Positions 10,101 through 21,426 are shown, counted from the stretch's first letter. The stretch: DNA of 64,000 bases from Pseudomonas sp. MAG733B (GCF_036884845.1 NZ_CP145732.1:2480001-2544000), one strand, 5' to 3'. Numbers and translations: made by a program. The notes: generated from the sequence alone by a model not told the origin.

Positions 10101-10624
10101 AAGCGCTGGATACGCTGGAAAACGTGATTCGCAAGATCGACAAGGAAACCCGTAACCGTTTCAAAGATACCTTTGATCAGATCAATGGCGGTTTACAGGC
10201 GCTTTTCCCAAAAGTTTTCGGTGGAGGCCGCGCCTATTTGGAACTGACGGGCGAAGATCTACTCGATACAGGGGTGACGATCATGGCGCAGCCGCCAGGA
10301 AAGAAGAACAGCACCATCCATTTGCTCTCCGGTGGCGAAAAAGCCCTGACCGCATTGGCACTGGTTTTTGCGATCTTCAAGTTGAACCCGGCGCCGTTCT
10401 GCATGCTCGATGAAGTTGACGCGCCATTGGATGACGCTAACGTTGGACGCTACGCACGACTGGTCAAAGAGATGTCGCAGACGGTGCAGTTCATCTACAT
10501 CACCCACAACAAGATCGCCATGGAAATGGCCGATCAACTGATGGGGGTGACGATGCACGAACCCGGCTGTTCGCGTCTGGTGGCGGTGGATGTCGAAGAG
10601 GCGATGGCGATGGTGGATGCCTGA
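7136..10624 (+). CDS. smc: Chromosome partition protein Smc
   Basis: A 1162-residue SMC ATPase that organises and condenses the chromosome, normally with ScpA and ScpB. The N-terminal head has the Walker A motif GPNGCGKSN (about residues 32-40); long coiled coils rich in E, Q, L and R flank a hinge near residues 510-640; the C-terminal head has LLSGGEKALTALAL and the Walker B CMLDEVDAPLDDANV. The start is a TTG at 7136 giving LRLKCIKLAGFKSF, the family-typical N terminus. It begins 2 bases after the GntR-type gene, so the two are probably co-transcribed and coupled. Full length. Confidence 0.97.
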   Translation: MRLKCIKLAGFKSFVDPTTVNFPSNMAAVVGPNGCGKSNIIDAVRWVMGESSAKNLRGESMTDVIFNGSTSRKPVSQASIELVFDNSDGTLLGEFAAYAEISIRRKVTRDSQTTYYLNGTKCRRRDITDIFLGTGLGPRSYSIIEQGMISKLIESKPEDLRNFIEEAAGISKYKERRRETENRIRRTHENLERLTDLREELERQLERLHRQAEAAKKYQEYKGEERQLKAQLSALRWQDLNDQVGQREAIIGTQEISFEALVAEQRNADASIERLRDGHHDLSERFNLVQGRFYSVGGDIARVEQSIQHGQQRLRQLQDDLKEAERARLETESHLGHDRTLLLTLGEELDMLTPEQEVTSAAAEEAAAALEESETTMHGWQEQWDTFNLTAAEPRRQAEVQQSRIQQLETSMERLADRQKRLGEERTLLSADPEDAAIMELSEQLAESEATLEDLQTSEEAQVEKLEQLRQQLQQTLTAQQQAQGDLQRLNGRLASLEALQQAALDPGTGTAEWLREQNLANRPRLAEGLKVEAGWELAVETVLGADLQAVLVDDFNEYDLAGFAQGDLRLLSPAGDGVRVPGSLLDKVEAQIDLSPWLGQVKPVESLEQALALRGQLAVGQSLISRDGYWVGRHFLRVRRASEAESGVLARGQEIQQLSLEREEREAAVETLESQLQNLRAQQRQQENGREHLRRLLQDEARQQGELKAQLSAGKAKAEQLTLRRTRLDEELTELDEQRTLEHENIGEARLQLQEALDSMALDTEQRELLLAQRDSLRERLDRVRQEARQHKDHAHQLAVRLGSLKAQHDSTRQALERLEMQSERLTEKREQLSLNLEEGEAPLEELRLKLEELLDKRMTVDEELKTAQIALEDADRELRDAEKRRNQAEQQSQLIRGQLEQQRMEWQALTVRRKALQDQLLEDGYDLHGVLATLTAEASEKAAEEELERIAARIARLGAINLAAIDEYQQQSERKRYLDAQNDDLVEALDTLENVIRKIDKETRNRFKDTFDQINGGLQALFPKVFGGGRAYLELTGEDLLDTGVTIMAQPPGKKNSTIHLLSGGEKALTALALVFAIFKLNPAPFCMLDEVDAPLDDANVGRYARLVKEMSQTVQFIYITHNKIAMEMADQLMGVTMHEPGCSRLVAVDVEEAMAMVDA

Positions 10625-10651
10625 TTCGGCACTTGTAGGGGAGGTATTTGT

Positions 10652-10669
10652 AGTCCGTAGGACTTTTTT
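10652..10669 (+). terminator. Short terminator after smc
   Basis: AGTCC-GTA-GGACT followed by TTTTT, 28 bases after the smc stop. The stem is only five pairs, so termination may be partial. Confidence 0.5.
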
Positions 10670-10824
10670 ACTTGCTTCGACTTGCTGGCCAATCGACATA
10701 TTCGCGTAAGCCGGGGCGGTAGACGGTGTAAAGTTGCCTTTGGTCGTGCTAGTTTAATGTCAATTTTTCGTATACGTGGGCAAAACGCCTGTCAGAACAT
10801 AGAGTTGGCGCCACGTTTTAAAGC

Positions 10825-10843
10825 GGTTTACAGGTTGTAAACC
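10825..10843. promoter_or_regulatory. Inverted repeat upstream of zipA
   Basis: A perfect 8-base inverted repeat GGTTTACA-GGT-TGTAAACC lies 40 bases before the zipA ATG in an otherwise plain AT-rich leader. It is not followed by a T run, so an operator or mRNA hairpin is more likely than a terminator. No known binding protein is assigned. Confidence 0.35.
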
Positions 10844-10882
10844 CCTTATTTTTCAGCATTTTTTATAGAGGCACGGGATTAC

Positions 10883-11734
10883 ATGGAAATCGGTCTGCGC
10901 GAGTGGCTGATCGTCATCGGCATTATTGTCATTGCCGGTATTCTTTTTGATGGCTGGCGCCGGATGCGCGGCGGCAAGGGAAAACTGAAATTCCGTCTTG
11001 ATCGAAGTCTGTCCAACCTGCCGGATGAGGACACCAGCGCCGAGCTGTTGGGCCCGCCTCGCGTGCTGGATACGCATAAAGAGCCGCAACTGGACGAGCA
11101 TGATCTGCCGTCGGTGAGCATGCCGGCACGCGAGCCTCGTGAGTCGGGCAAGCGTGGCAAGCGTGGCCATGGCGAACCTTCCCAGGGTGACATGAACCTC
11201 AGTCTGGATCTGGACGGCGGCCCGAGCTTCAGCAGCCGCGACGGCGATTTCGACGACGATGCCAAGCCTTCGCCAGCGGTCAACGACAAGGATCAGCCAC
11301 AGGCCGAAGAAGTGCTGGTGATCAGTGTGATCTGCCGCGACGCGGCCGGCTTCAAAGGCCCGGCGTTGTTGCAGAACATTCTGGAGAGCGGTCTGCGCTT
11401 TGGTGAGATGGACATTTTCCACCGTCACGAAAGCATGGCGGGCAATGGTGAAGTCCTGTTCTCCATGGCCAACGCGGTCAAGCCTGGCGTATTCGACCTG
11501 GACGACATCGACCACTTCAGCACCCCTGCGGTGAGCTTCTTCCTCGGTCTGCCAGGCCCGCGTCATCCGAAGCAAGCCTTCGACGTGATGGTTGCCGCAG
11601 CGCGCAAGCTGTCGCAAGAGCTGAACGGCGAACTGAAGGACGACCAGCGCAGCGTGCTGACCGCCCAGACGATCGAGCATTACCGTCAGCGCATCGTCGA
11701 GTTCGAGCGTCGTGCACTGACCCAGAAGCGCTAA
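10883..11734 (+). CDS. zipA: Cell division protein ZipA
   Basis: A 283-residue membrane-anchored Z-ring protein that links FtsZ to the inner membrane. Residues about 6-25 ([17 protein letters not shown]) form the single N-terminal membrane segment, followed by a basic stretch and a charged, low-complexity linker to about residue 140. The C-terminal FtsZ-binding domain begins near [14 protein letters not shown] and includes the FFLGLPGP segment. It sits between smc and ligA, the usual gammaproteobacterial pseudomonad order. The ATG at 10883 follows a GAGG element. Confidence 0.95.
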   Translation: MEIGLREWLIVIGIIVIAGILFDGWRRMRGGKGKLKFRLDRSLSNLPDEDTSAELLGPPRVLDTHKEPQLDEHDLPSVSMPAREPRESGKRGKRGHGEPSQGDMNLSLDLDGGPSFSSRDGDFDDDAKPSPAVNDKDQPQAEEVLVISVICRDAAGFKGPALLQNILESGLRFGEMDIFHRHESMAGNGEVLFSMANAVKPGVFDLDDIDHFSTPAVSFFLGLPGPRHPKQAFDVMVAAARKLSQELNGELKDDQRSVLTAQTIEHYRQRIVEFERRALTQKR

Positions 11735-11742
11735 GATCGCTT

Positions 11743-11877
11743 TTGTGGCGAGGGAGCTTGCTCCCGCTGGGCCGCGAAGCGGCCCCAAGGCCATTCACCT
11801 CGTTGTGCCAAGTACAACGAGGTTGCAGGATTTACGACGGCTACGCCGCCGAGCGGGAGCAAGCTCCCTCGCCACAA
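11743..11877. repeat. REP doublet between zipA and ligA
   Basis: Inverted arms TTGTGGCGAGGGAGCTTGCT and the complement near 11852-11877 flank an internal segment that carries smaller palindromes. It belongs to the same class as the other REP doublets but has a different arm sequence (GTGGCGAGGGAGCTTGCTCCC). Confidence 0.85.
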
Positions 11878-11913
11878 TGTCCATAGCCTTGATCTACTGT
11901 GAATTAGAAAATT

Positions 11914-14312
<2,399 letters not shown>

Positions 14313-14315
14313 AGC

Positions 14316-14399
14316 CTTTCGCGAGCAAGCCCGCTCCCACATTCGATCGATTTTTTACAGGAAGAGCTCGGTTAAATGTGTGCGGGCTTGCTCGCGAAG
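14316..14399. repeat. REP doublet after ligA
   Basis: Arms CTTTCGCGAGCAAGCCCGCT and its complement (GCGGGCTTGCTCGCGAAG) flank a 30-base centre. The right arm has lost part of the GTGGGAGC edge, so the pair is imperfect. Confidence 0.8.
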
Positions 14400-14483
14400 A
14401 CGATTTCAACAGTTCCGCAGAAAACGGGAACGATCACCACCCGTGAATGATCTAGTCTTGGCAAGCCCCAGGGAGAGATCGCC

Positions 14484-15650
14484 ATGTACCGTTTCTTCGA
14501 ACAGCTCAGCTCGCGCATTGCCGCGCCCTTCATGGGCGAAAGTTCGCGCAACAGCAAGGTCTGGCCCTGTCGTTGCGGGCAGTCGCTGTTCTTTCGCAAC
14601 AGCCAGTGCCTGGCCTGTTCGGCGGCGTTGGGCTATCAGCCGGAGCAGAGCCGTCTGACCTCGCTGCAACCGGGAGAGCAGGCAGGCACCTGGTGGCTTG
14701 ATGTCGACCCAGAGGCTGGCCTGTTTCGCCGCTGCGCCAACCTCGATTCCCCGGCGGCCTGTAACTGGTTGCTGCCCGCCAATGAACACGACGTCTTGTG
14801 CATCGCCTGTAGCCTCAATCGCACCATCCCCGATTTATCGATAGCGGAAAATCATGAGCGCTGGCGCAAGGTGGAAACCGCCAAGCGGCGCCTGGTTGCA
14901 CAACTGGTCAGCCTGGGTTTACAGGTGATCCCCAAAACCGTCGATGAAGACGCTGGCCTGGCCTTCGATTTCATCGGTGTCGACCTCGAAGGCAAGCCAC
15001 CCACCACCGGCCACGCCAACGGCTTGATCACCCTCGATATCAAGGAAGCCGACGACGCCCACCGCGAACAGGTGCGCGTGCAGATGCACGAACCCTATCG
15101 CACTCTGCTCGGGCATTTTCGTCACGAAGTCGGGCACTATTACTGGGATCGCTTGATCGCCAACAGTGATTGGCTGGACGCGTTTCGCGGTCTGTTCGGC
15201 GACGAGCGCGCCAGTTACGCCGAGGCACTTGATCGGCATTATCAACAAGGCGCACCGCTTGATTGGCAGCAACAGTACGTCAGCGCCTACGCCACCATGC
15301 ATCCGTGGGAAGACTGGGCCGAAACCTGGGCGCACTACCTGCACATGATGGACGCGGTGGACACCGCGCTCGGGTTTGGCATGAGTGCCCGGGAAATGGA
15401 TTTCGACTACCAGCCGTTTCCACTGGAAACCCTCTACGATTCACAGCATCCCGGTGGTGCGGCGTTTCTGTCGTTCGTCAACGCCTGGATCGAATTGGCC
15501 GGCATGCTCAATGAGTTGTCACGCAGCATGGGGCAGCCGGATTTTTATCCCTTCGTATTGCCGCCGGCGGTGATCGCCAAGCTGCACTTTATTCATCTGG
15601 TCATCCAGCGCGAGGGCGGCAGGGCGGATGAGGTGCTTCAGGCGCAATAG
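14484..15650 (+). CDS. Zinc-ribbon putative zinc metallopeptidase
   Basis: A 388-residue protein with an N-terminal zinc ribbon (C29, C31, C42, C45) followed by a large domain with a classic HExxH site, H214-E-V-G-H218, and a downstream acidic segment EDWAETWAHYLHMMD that can supply the third ligand. It fits the family annotated in databases as putative zinc-binding metallopeptidase (zinc-ribbon plus Peptidase_Mx). No signal peptide is visible, so it is probably cytoplasmic. Substrate unknown. It stands alone between a REP doublet and the 4.5S RNA gene. Confidence 0.8.
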   Translation: MYRFFEQLSSRIAAPFMGESSRNSKVWPCRCGQSLFFRNSQCLACSAALGYQPEQSRLTSLQPGEQAGTWWLDVDPEAGLFRRCANLDSPAACNWLLPANEHDVLCIACSLNRTIPDLSIAENHERWRKVETAKRRLVAQLVSLGLQVIPKTVDEDAGLAFDFIGVDLEGKPPTTGHANGLITLDIKEADDAHREQVRVQMHEPYRTLLGHFRHEVGHYYWDRLIANSDWLDAFRGLFGDERASYAEALDRHYQQGAPLDWQQQYVSAYATMHPWEDWAETWAHYLHMMDAVDTALGFGMSAREMDFDYQPFPLETLYDSQHPGGAAFLSFVNAWIELAGMLNELSRSMGQPDFYPFVLPPAVIAKLHFIHLVIQREGGRADEVLQAQ

Positions 15651-15692
15651 CAAGTGCTTGAACGCCTTCATATTTTTAATCGGTCTGAACGG

Positions 15693-15720
15693 TTGTAACT
15701 TCGTCTCAGACAGGTACAAT
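15693..15720 (+). promoter_or_regulatory. Promoter of the 4.5S RNA gene
   Basis: TTGTAA (15693-15698) and TACAAT (15715-15720) with a 16-base spacer form a good sigma-70 promoter. The expected start near 15727 leaves a leader of about 26 bases before the mature RNA, consistent with 5' trimming by RNase P as in E. coli ffs. Confidence 0.7.
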
Positions 15721-15752
15721 GGCGCGGCTCACCGTCAGGTGAGCGTCGTTTT

Positions 15753-15862
15753 GGTGACCCCATCGGTCCCCCCGCAACGATTACCCGTGAACCTGGTCAG
15801 AGCCGGAAGGCAGCAGCCACAGCGGGAACATTGTGTGCCGGGGTGTGGCTGGTGGGGTTGCC
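15753..15862 (+). ncRNA. ffs: 4.5S signal recognition particle RNA
   Basis: The RNA component of the signal recognition particle, which binds Ffh and directs membrane proteins to FtsY. The conserved apical loop region GGTCAGAGCCGGAAGGCAGC is present, as is the matching downstream GTGTGCCGGGGTGTGGCTGG. The first 14 and last 14 bases pair completely (with G-U pairs) into the terminal helix, which fixes the ends at about 15753 and 15862. A hairpin CGCGAG-tcttct-CTCGCG at 15875-15892 may end the transcript although it lacks a T run. Confidence 0.95.
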
Positions 15863-15892
15863 TCCATAACGCACCGCGAGTCTTCTCTCGCG

Positions 15893-16269
15893 TTATCTGA
15901 ATCCAATGTTTTTTCTTGTGCTGCCATGGATCTTGTCCATAGCGGTTTTTTGTCGTGTCCGATTTGTGTGGCGGATAAAAAGCAGCCTGCCGCTAACCAT
16001 TTGAATCAATTGTTTATTGATGCATTTTTGCATCAGCTCGCGACATGATCGGTCACCTTGCCTTGCAAATTGTCAGGCATCTCGTAGAATCGCCGCCGGA
16101 AACGGGCATTTGATCACCTGTTTCCAGACGTTCGATCAATACAATAGAGCCAGCATGGCGTCCGCTCACAGGGTTACGTGAGTCGTTGGGCAGCCGTGAT
16201 ATCCCGCGAATTGTCAGCGGTATATTGCTGCTTCACCGCCGCCAATGTTAGCGACAGCGAGTCTGACTC
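15893..16269. other. Intergenic stretch between ffs and the PAS-GGDEF-EAL gene
   Basis: No gene is seen here. A weak hairpin ATGGA-tcttg-TCCAT followed by TTTTTT (15926-15951) might be a back-up terminator for ffs. The rest must hold the promoter and leader of the PAS-GGDEF-EAL gene, but no clear element could be chosen. Confidence 0.4.
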
Positions 16270-17979
16270 ATGGATGAGAAGTACCGCAGGGCCGTGGATG
16301 CCGCCGCCATTTTTTCCGAGACCGATCTGACCGGCCGGATTACCCACGTCAACGACCAATTCTGTGCAGTTTCCGGCTACAGCCGTGAGGAGCTGCTCGG
16401 GCAAAATCATCGATTGCTCAATTCCGGCATGCACTCCGCCGAGTTTTTCGCCGGGATGTGGCGCAGCATCGCCCTGGGCAATGTCTGGAAGGGCGAAATC
16501 TGCAATCGCGCCAAAGATGGCAGCCTGTATTGGGTCGAAAGCACCATGGTGCCGATCCTCGATGAAGTCACCGGGCGAGTGGAGCGTTACTTGTCCATTC
16601 GCTTCGATATCAGCGAAAAGCGTCAACTGCTGCACTCCCTGCAATGGCGAGTGGGGCATGACGTGCTGACCGGGCTGCCCAATCGTGCGTTTCTCTCGGA
16701 CTTGCTCGATCAGGCGCTGGAGTTCTCGCGTCTTGAGAACATCCCGCTGGCGGTGTGCATGCTCGACCTCGACGGTTTCAAGGCCGTCAACGATGGTTAT
16801 GGGCATGCCAGCGGTGATCTTTTGCTGGTCGAAGTTGCCAAACGATTGCGCGGCATCGTGCGCGGCGAGGATGTGGTGGCGCGGCTGGCCGGTGACGAGT
16901 TCGTGCTGGTGCTGCGATATGTTCGCGACCTGCCGGAATTGCGCGCGGCGCTGAATCGGGTGTTGGGGGCAATCTCGGCGCCGTACTCGCTCAATGGCAA
17001 GGACATCCATGTGTTCGCCAGTATCGGCGTCACGTTGTTTCCCCATGACAACGAAGATGCCGAAACCCTGTTGCGCCACGCCGATCAGGCGATGTACGTG
17101 GCCAAGCAGAGCGGCCGCAAGCGCTTTCATCTGTTCGATGTCTCCCGGGATCGAGAGGTCAAAGCCACGCACCAGACCGTCGAGCAGGTGCGTCGGGCCT
17201 TGGCATGTGGCGAATTGCGTCTGCATTTCCAGCCCAAGGTCGACATGCGTCGTGGTGAAGTTGTCGGTTTCGAGGCGTTGCTGCGGTGGGAACATCCGCA
17301 AAACGGCATCGTCCCGGCGCGGGAGTTTTTGCCGCTGGTCGAAGAAACCGACCTGATCATCGATATCGGTGAATGGGTGATGGATCAGGTGCTTGCGCAG
17401 CTCGACCAGTGGCGGCAAGCCGGGCATGACTGGCCGGTGAGCGTCAACATCGCGGCCCGGCATTTTCAGCGGGCAGACTTTGTCGACCGGCTCAAAAACG
17501 TGTTGGCGCGGCATGCCCAAGTCGCACCGCAGCGGCTGGACCTGGAAATCGTCGAGTCGGTCGCCATCGAGAATATCCAGCACGTCAGTGACTGCTTGCA
17601 GGCCTGCCAAGCGCTGGGCGTACAGTTTTCCTTGGGGGATTTCGGCACGGGTTACTCGTCCCTGAGCTACCTCAAGCGTCTGCGCACGCAAACCATCAAG
17701 ATCGATAAAACCTTTGTACGCGACATTCTGCATGACAGCGACGACCTGGCCCTGACCACCGCGATCATTGGCCTGGCCCGGGCGTTTGGTCGTCAGGTGA
17801 TTGCCGAGGGACTGGAAAGCGTGGAACACGGAGAGTTGTTGCTGCGTCTGGGCTGCGACGTGGCCCAAGGGTATTTCATCGCTCGACCGATGCCGTCCAC
17901 GGATGTACCGGGTTGGGTGGCAGCGTTTGTCACTCCGCCGCAATGGCAGGCGCCGGATTTGCTGAAGACCGCGGGTTAA
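16270..17979 (+). CDS. PAS-GGDEF-EAL protein, both output sites altered
   Basis: A 569-residue cytoplasmic protein with an N-terminal PAS domain (about 8-118), a GGDEF domain (about 125-290) and an EAL domain (about 300-555), the layout of cyclic-di-GMP enzymes. The GGDEF motif reads A207-G-D-E-F, a tolerated variant. In the EAL domain E335 (EALL), N393, E426, K477 and E513 are present, but the loop-6 DDFG motif reads G456-D457-F-G, so one of the two metal-binding aspartates is missing. No membrane segment is seen. It could be an active cyclase, a weak phosphodiesterase or mainly a sensor/binder. It is not in an operon. Confidence 0.88.
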   Translation: MDEKYRRAVDAAAIFSETDLTGRITHVNDQFCAVSGYSREELLGQNHRLLNSGMHSAEFFAGMWRSIALGNVWKGEICNRAKDGSLYWVESTMVPILDEVTGRVERYLSIRFDISEKRQLLHSLQWRVGHDVLTGLPNRAFLSDLLDQALEFSRLENIPLAVCMLDLDGFKAVNDGYGHASGDLLLVEVAKRLRGIVRGEDVVARLAGDEFVLVLRYVRDLPELRAALNRVLGAISAPYSLNGKDIHVFASIGVTLFPHDNEDAETLLRHADQAMYVAKQSGRKRFHLFDVSRDREVKATHQTVEQVRRALACGELRLHFQPKVDMRRGEVVGFEALLRWEHPQNGIVPAREFLPLVEETDLIIDIGEWVMDQVLAQLDQWRQAGHDWPVSVNIAARHFQRADFVDRLKNVLARHAQVAPQRLDLEIVESVAIENIQHVSDCLQACQALGVQFSLGDFGTGYSSLSYLKRLRTQTIKIDKTFVRDILHDSDDLALTTAIIGLARAFGRQVIAEGLESVEHGELLLRLGCDVAQGYFIARPMPSTDVPGWVAAFVTPPQWQAPDLLKTAG

Positions 17980-18716
17980 GGTTTGCCGCCGATGTACAAC
18001 CGAATGATGTCATCGATTTCCCCGGACATTTTCATGCGCACCAACGTCCGCAATATCCGTTGCACCGGCACTTTTGGGTCGTTGCGCACATAGCAACCGA
18101 CGCTTTGCTCCTGCAGCACCGCAACGCTCAGCAATTGGTGTTCCGGCATCAGGCGCTGGTTGAACCAGTCCAGTGACCATTGGTTGCTGACCGCATAGCG
18201 ATTGCGCCCGGCGTGAAGTTTTTCCAGCACCTGTTCCTGATTGCGAGCGTCGTCGCGCAGCAGTTGATTGGCGTCGAACAACGGTTCCAGGGTCGGGTAG
18301 CTGTAGCCGAGTACAGTGCCGATGGACTGTCGGGGCAGGCTTGCCGGAACCACTGAGGTTTGGGGCGCGGGGCGGCTGACAAGCAAGTCGGGCTGGGTCC
18401 AGAGCGGGATACTCCAGATGTAATCGCCGGACTGATTCGGTAGCCATGATTGCGCGGCATAACAGCGAACATCGACCTCGCCGTGTTCCATGGCGCTTTG
18501 CACCCGGCCCCGTGGCAACACGTGAAACTGCGCAGGTACGCCGACCTGCGTCGCGAGGCTGAGCATCACGTCATACAGAATGCCCTGGGTTGGCCGGCCG
18601 CGTTCAAACTGCACCATCGGCATCGCCCAACTGTCGGGCACCACGAAGCGCAACGGCGCTTCAGCAGCGGCGCCGTTCAGGCTGATCAACAGCAGTGCCC
18701 CCAAGGCCAGCCGCAT
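17976..18716 (-). CDS. Periplasmic solute-binding protein (family 3 type)
   Basis: A 246-residue secreted protein with signal peptide MRLALGALLLISLNGAAAEA and a bilobed binding fold related to amino-acid-binding proteins (SBP_bac_3). I chose ATG 18716, which has GGAG six bases upstream; the frame extends to 18872 but that part has no family character and would overlap dnaX. No permease or ATPase gene is adjacent, so it is an orphan. Ligand unknown. Its 3' end overlaps the convergent PAS-GGDEF-EAL gene by 4 bases. Confidence 0.75.
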   Translation of the reverse strand: MRLALGALLLISLNGAAAEAPLRFVVPDSWAMPMVQFERGRPTQGILYDVMLSLATQVGVPAQFHVLPRGRVQSAMEHGEVDVRCYAAQSWLPNQSGDYIWSIPLWTQPDLLVSRPAPQTSVVPASLPRQSIGTVLGYSYPTLEPLFDANQLLRDDARNQEQVLEKLHAGRNRYAVSNQWSLDWFNQRLMPEHQLLSVAVLQEQSVGCYVRNDPKVPVQRILRTLVRMKMSGEIDDIIRLYIGGKP

Positions 18717-18850
18717 AAACGCTCCGCTTCTTTGAAACAAAAAGCCCCCGAAATGCAGCTTAGCCAGATTAGACGAGCGCACCGGATGCAATTTTGGCCT
18801 TGCTCCGCTAGCATTAGCCGCTTCTGCTTCTACCGTTGCGATGGTTTTCG

Positions 18851-20926
18851 ATGAGTTATCAGGTTCTTGCACGTAAATGGCGTCCGCGCTCGTTCCGCGA
18901 AATGGTCGGCCAGACCCATGTGCTCAAGGCTCTGATCAATGCCTTGGACAGCCAGCGGCTGCACCACGCCTACCTGTTCACCGGTACGCGCGGGGTCGGC
19001 AAGACCACCATCGCGCGAATTATCGCCAAATGCCTGAACTGTGAAACGGGTATCACTTCTTCGCCCTGTGGCGAGTGCTCGGTGTGCCGTGAGATCGATG
19101 AGGGCCGTTTCGTCGACCTGATCGAGATCGACGCCGCGAGCCGCACTAAAGTCGAAGACACCCGCGAGCTGCTCGACAACGTGCAATACGCCCCGAGCCG
19201 TGGGCGCTTCAAGGTCTACCTGATCGACGAAGTGCACATGCTCTCCAGCCATTCCTTCAATGCGCTGCTGAAAACCCTTGAAGAGCCGCCACCCTACGTC
19301 AAGTTCATCCTTGCCACCACTGATCCGCAGAAACTTCCTGCAACGATTCTCTCGCGGTGCTTGCAGTTCTCCCTGAAGAACATGACGCCGGAGCGTGTGG
19401 TCGAGCATTTGACCCACGTGCTGGGCGTCGAGAACGTGCCGTTCGAAGACGATGCGCTGTGGTTGCTGGGCCGCGCCGCCGATGGCTCGATGCGTGATGC
19501 CATGAGCCTGACCGATCAGGCGATTGCCTTCGGTGAAGGCAAGGTCATGGCTGCCGATGTGCGGGCGATGCTCGGCACCCTCGATCACGGGCAGGTCTAT
19601 GACGTTCTGCATGCATTGATCGAAGGCGACGCCAAGGCGTTGCTCGAAGCTGTCCGTCATCTGGCCGAGCAAGGCCCGGACTGGAGCGGCGTGCTCTCGG
19701 AAATTCTCAACGTGCTGCACCGTGTCGCCATCGCCCAGGCTTTGCCGGAAGGTGTCGACAACGGTCACGGCGACCGTGACCGGGTGCTGGCATTGGCCCA
19801 GGCGTTGCCGGCCGAAGACGTGCAGTTCTACTACCAGATGGGCCTGATCGGCCGCCGCGACTTGCCGCTGGCGCCGGACCCCCGTGGCGGGTTCGAAATG
19901 GTGCTGCTGCGGATGCTCGCGTTCCGGCCCGCCGATACGGCGGATGCCCCGAGGCAACCGCTAAAGCCAGTGGGGATCAGCCAGGCCACGGTTGATTCCG
20001 CCAAATCAGTGGCTGCCACGCCGGTCGTTGCGCCGGTGGTCGCTGCGGCGGTTGCACCGATGCCTGTTGCGCCTGTTGTGGCTCCCGAGCCTGTGTCCGC
20101 GCCTGAACCGGTAGCACCGGTGGTTGTGCCCGAGCCGGTGGTCGAAGCGGCCGTGGTCGAAGAAGTGGTCGACCTGCCGTGGAACGATCCGGTCGAGCCT
20201 GCGCCTGTTCAGCAGCCTGCGGTGGAGCCGGTGCTGGAAACCACCAGCGAACAACCCGAGTTGCCGCCGATGCCGTTGCCTACGCCGGACAGCGTGGTGC
20301 CGGACGCACCGGAGTGGGCCGCCGCGCCGATCCCGGAACCGTCCGTGGCCGAAGTCGATGCCGCCACACCGGGTATGGACCTGGACGACGAGCCGCCGCT
20401 GGACGAAGACTACATCGAGCCGGACATGGATTCGGCCTACAGCTACCTCGATGAACTGGCCAGCGAACACACAGCCGAGCCGGCGCCTGAGCCGGAACCC
20501 GAGCCTGCCGCTGCGCCGGCCACCGGTCTGGCCCTGCAATGGCTGGAGCTGTTCCCGAAGCTGCCGATCTCCGGCATGACCGGTAGCATCGCCGCCAACT
20601 GCACATTGATTGCCGTGGATGGCGACAATTGGCTGTTGCACCTGGACCCGGCCCACAGCGCCTTGTTCAACGCGACTCAGCAGCGTCGTCTCAACGATGC
20701 GTTGAACCAGTATCACGGACGGACCCTGACCCTGACCATGGAGCTGATCAAGCCCGAGCAGGAAACCCCGGCCCAGGCGGCGTCCCGCCGGCGTGCCGAC
20801 CGTCAGCGCGAGGCCGAGGAGTCGATCCACGGTGATCCGTTCATCCAGCAAATGATGCAGCAGTTCGGTGCGGTGATCCGTAACGATACTATTGAACCTG
20901 TCGAAGCCCTGGTCAGTCAGGGCTAA
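18851..20926 (+). CDS. dnaX: DNA polymerase III subunits tau/gamma
   Basis: A 691-residue clamp-loader subunit. The AAA+ domain has the Walker A GTRGVGKTT (K51), a zinc module C64, C73, C76, C79 and the Walker B LIDEVH (124-129). A long linker rich in V, A, P and E spans about residues 375-560, followed by the polymerase-binding tau domain (LALQWLELFPKLPISGM onward). No run of A bases resembling the E. coli A-AAA-AAG frameshift site is seen, so a gamma form, if made, would need another mechanism. ATG 18851 starts the family-typical MSYQVLARKWRP. ebfC follows after 66 bases. Confidence 0.96.
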   Translation: MSYQVLARKWRPRSFREMVGQTHVLKALINALDSQRLHHAYLFTGTRGVGKTTIARIIAKCLNCETGITSSPCGECSVCREIDEGRFVDLIEIDAASRTKVEDTRELLDNVQYAPSRGRFKVYLIDEVHMLSSHSFNALLKTLEEPPPYVKFILATTDPQKLPATILSRCLQFSLKNMTPERVVEHLTHVLGVENVPFEDDALWLLGRAADGSMRDAMSLTDQAIAFGEGKVMAADVRAMLGTLDHGQVYDVLHALIEGDAKALLEAVRHLAEQGPDWSGVLSEILNVLHRVAIAQALPEGVDNGHGDRDRVLALAQALPAEDVQFYYQMGLIGRRDLPLAPDPRGGFEMVLLRMLAFRPADTADAPRQPLKPVGISQATVDSAKSVAATPVVAPVVAAAVAPMPVAPVVAPEPVSAPEPVAPVVVPEPVVEAAVVEEVVDLPWNDPVEPAPVQQPAVEPVLETTSEQPELPPMPLPTPDSVVPDAPEWAAAPIPEPSVAEVDAATPGMDLDDEPPLDEDYIEPDMDSAYSYLDELASEHTAEPAPEPEPEPAAAPATGLALQWLELFPKLPISGMTGSIAANCTLIAVDGDNWLLHLDPAHSALFNATQQRRLNDALNQYHGRTLTLTMELIKPEQETPAQAASRRRADRQREAEESIHGDPFIQQMMQQFGAVIRNDTIEPVEALVSQG

Positions 20927-20992
20927 TAACTGAAGGCGTTCGGCCGGAAGGGCCGGGCGCCGTTTAATCCAAGTACTTTTGAGGTGATTCCC

Positions 20993-21331
20993 ATGATGAA
21001 AGGTGGCATGGCCGGCCTGATGAAGCAGGCACAGCAGATGCAGGAAAAAATGGCCAAGATGCAGGAAGAGCTGGCCAATGCCGAAGTCACCGGTCGCGCG
21101 GGTGGCGATATGGTCACCGTGGTGATGACCGGTCGTCATGACGTCAAGAGCGTGACCATCGACCCTAGCCTGGTCGAAGGCCTGAGCGAAGACGACAAGG
21201 AAATGCTCGAAGCCGTCGTTGCCGCCGCCGTCAACGACGCCGTGCGCAAGATCGAAGCCAACAGCCAAGACAAGATGGGCAACATGACTGCCGGCATGCA
21301 ACTGCCGCCGGGCATGAAACTGCCGTTCTGA
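20993..21331 (+). CDS. ebfC: YbaB/EbfC nucleoid-associated protein
   Basis: A 112-residue small DNA-binding protein of the YbaB/EbfC family, which coats DNA and is almost always encoded between dnaX and recR. Residues about 5-35 are a methionine- and glutamine-rich helix ([20 protein letters not shown]). The ATG at 20993 is placed eight bases after GAGG. A terminator and a REP doublet follow, then an oxidoreductase that separates it from recR. Confidence 0.94.
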   Translation: MMKGGMAGLMKQAQQMQEKMAKMQEELANAEVTGRAGGDMVTVVMTGRHDVKSVTIDPSLVEGLSEDDKEMLEAVVAAAVNDAVRKIEANSQDKMGNMTAGMQLPPGMKLPF

Positions 21332-21359
21332 TTCGCCTTTGGGCGACAGATGAGCTACA

Positions 21360-21391
21360 AAAAATGCCAGGCATTGCGCTTGGCATTTTTG
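21360..21391 (+). terminator. Terminator after ebfC
   Basis: AAAAATGCCA / TGGCATTTTT with an 11-base loop, 28 bases past the ebfC stop. It ends the dnaX-ebfC transcript before the inserted oxidoreductase gene. Confidence 0.8.
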
Positions 21392-21426
21392 TTTCTGGCC
21401 GACAGATATGTGGTGTCTGCCAGGGC

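Noticed and set aside
15628..15900. Open frame across the 4.5S RNA gene
   Set aside because: The structured RNA explains the conservation there; the frame has no ribosome site.
18851..20926. Programmed frameshift in dnaX
   Set aside because: No slippery A run followed by a stem loop of the E. coli type was found in the gene.
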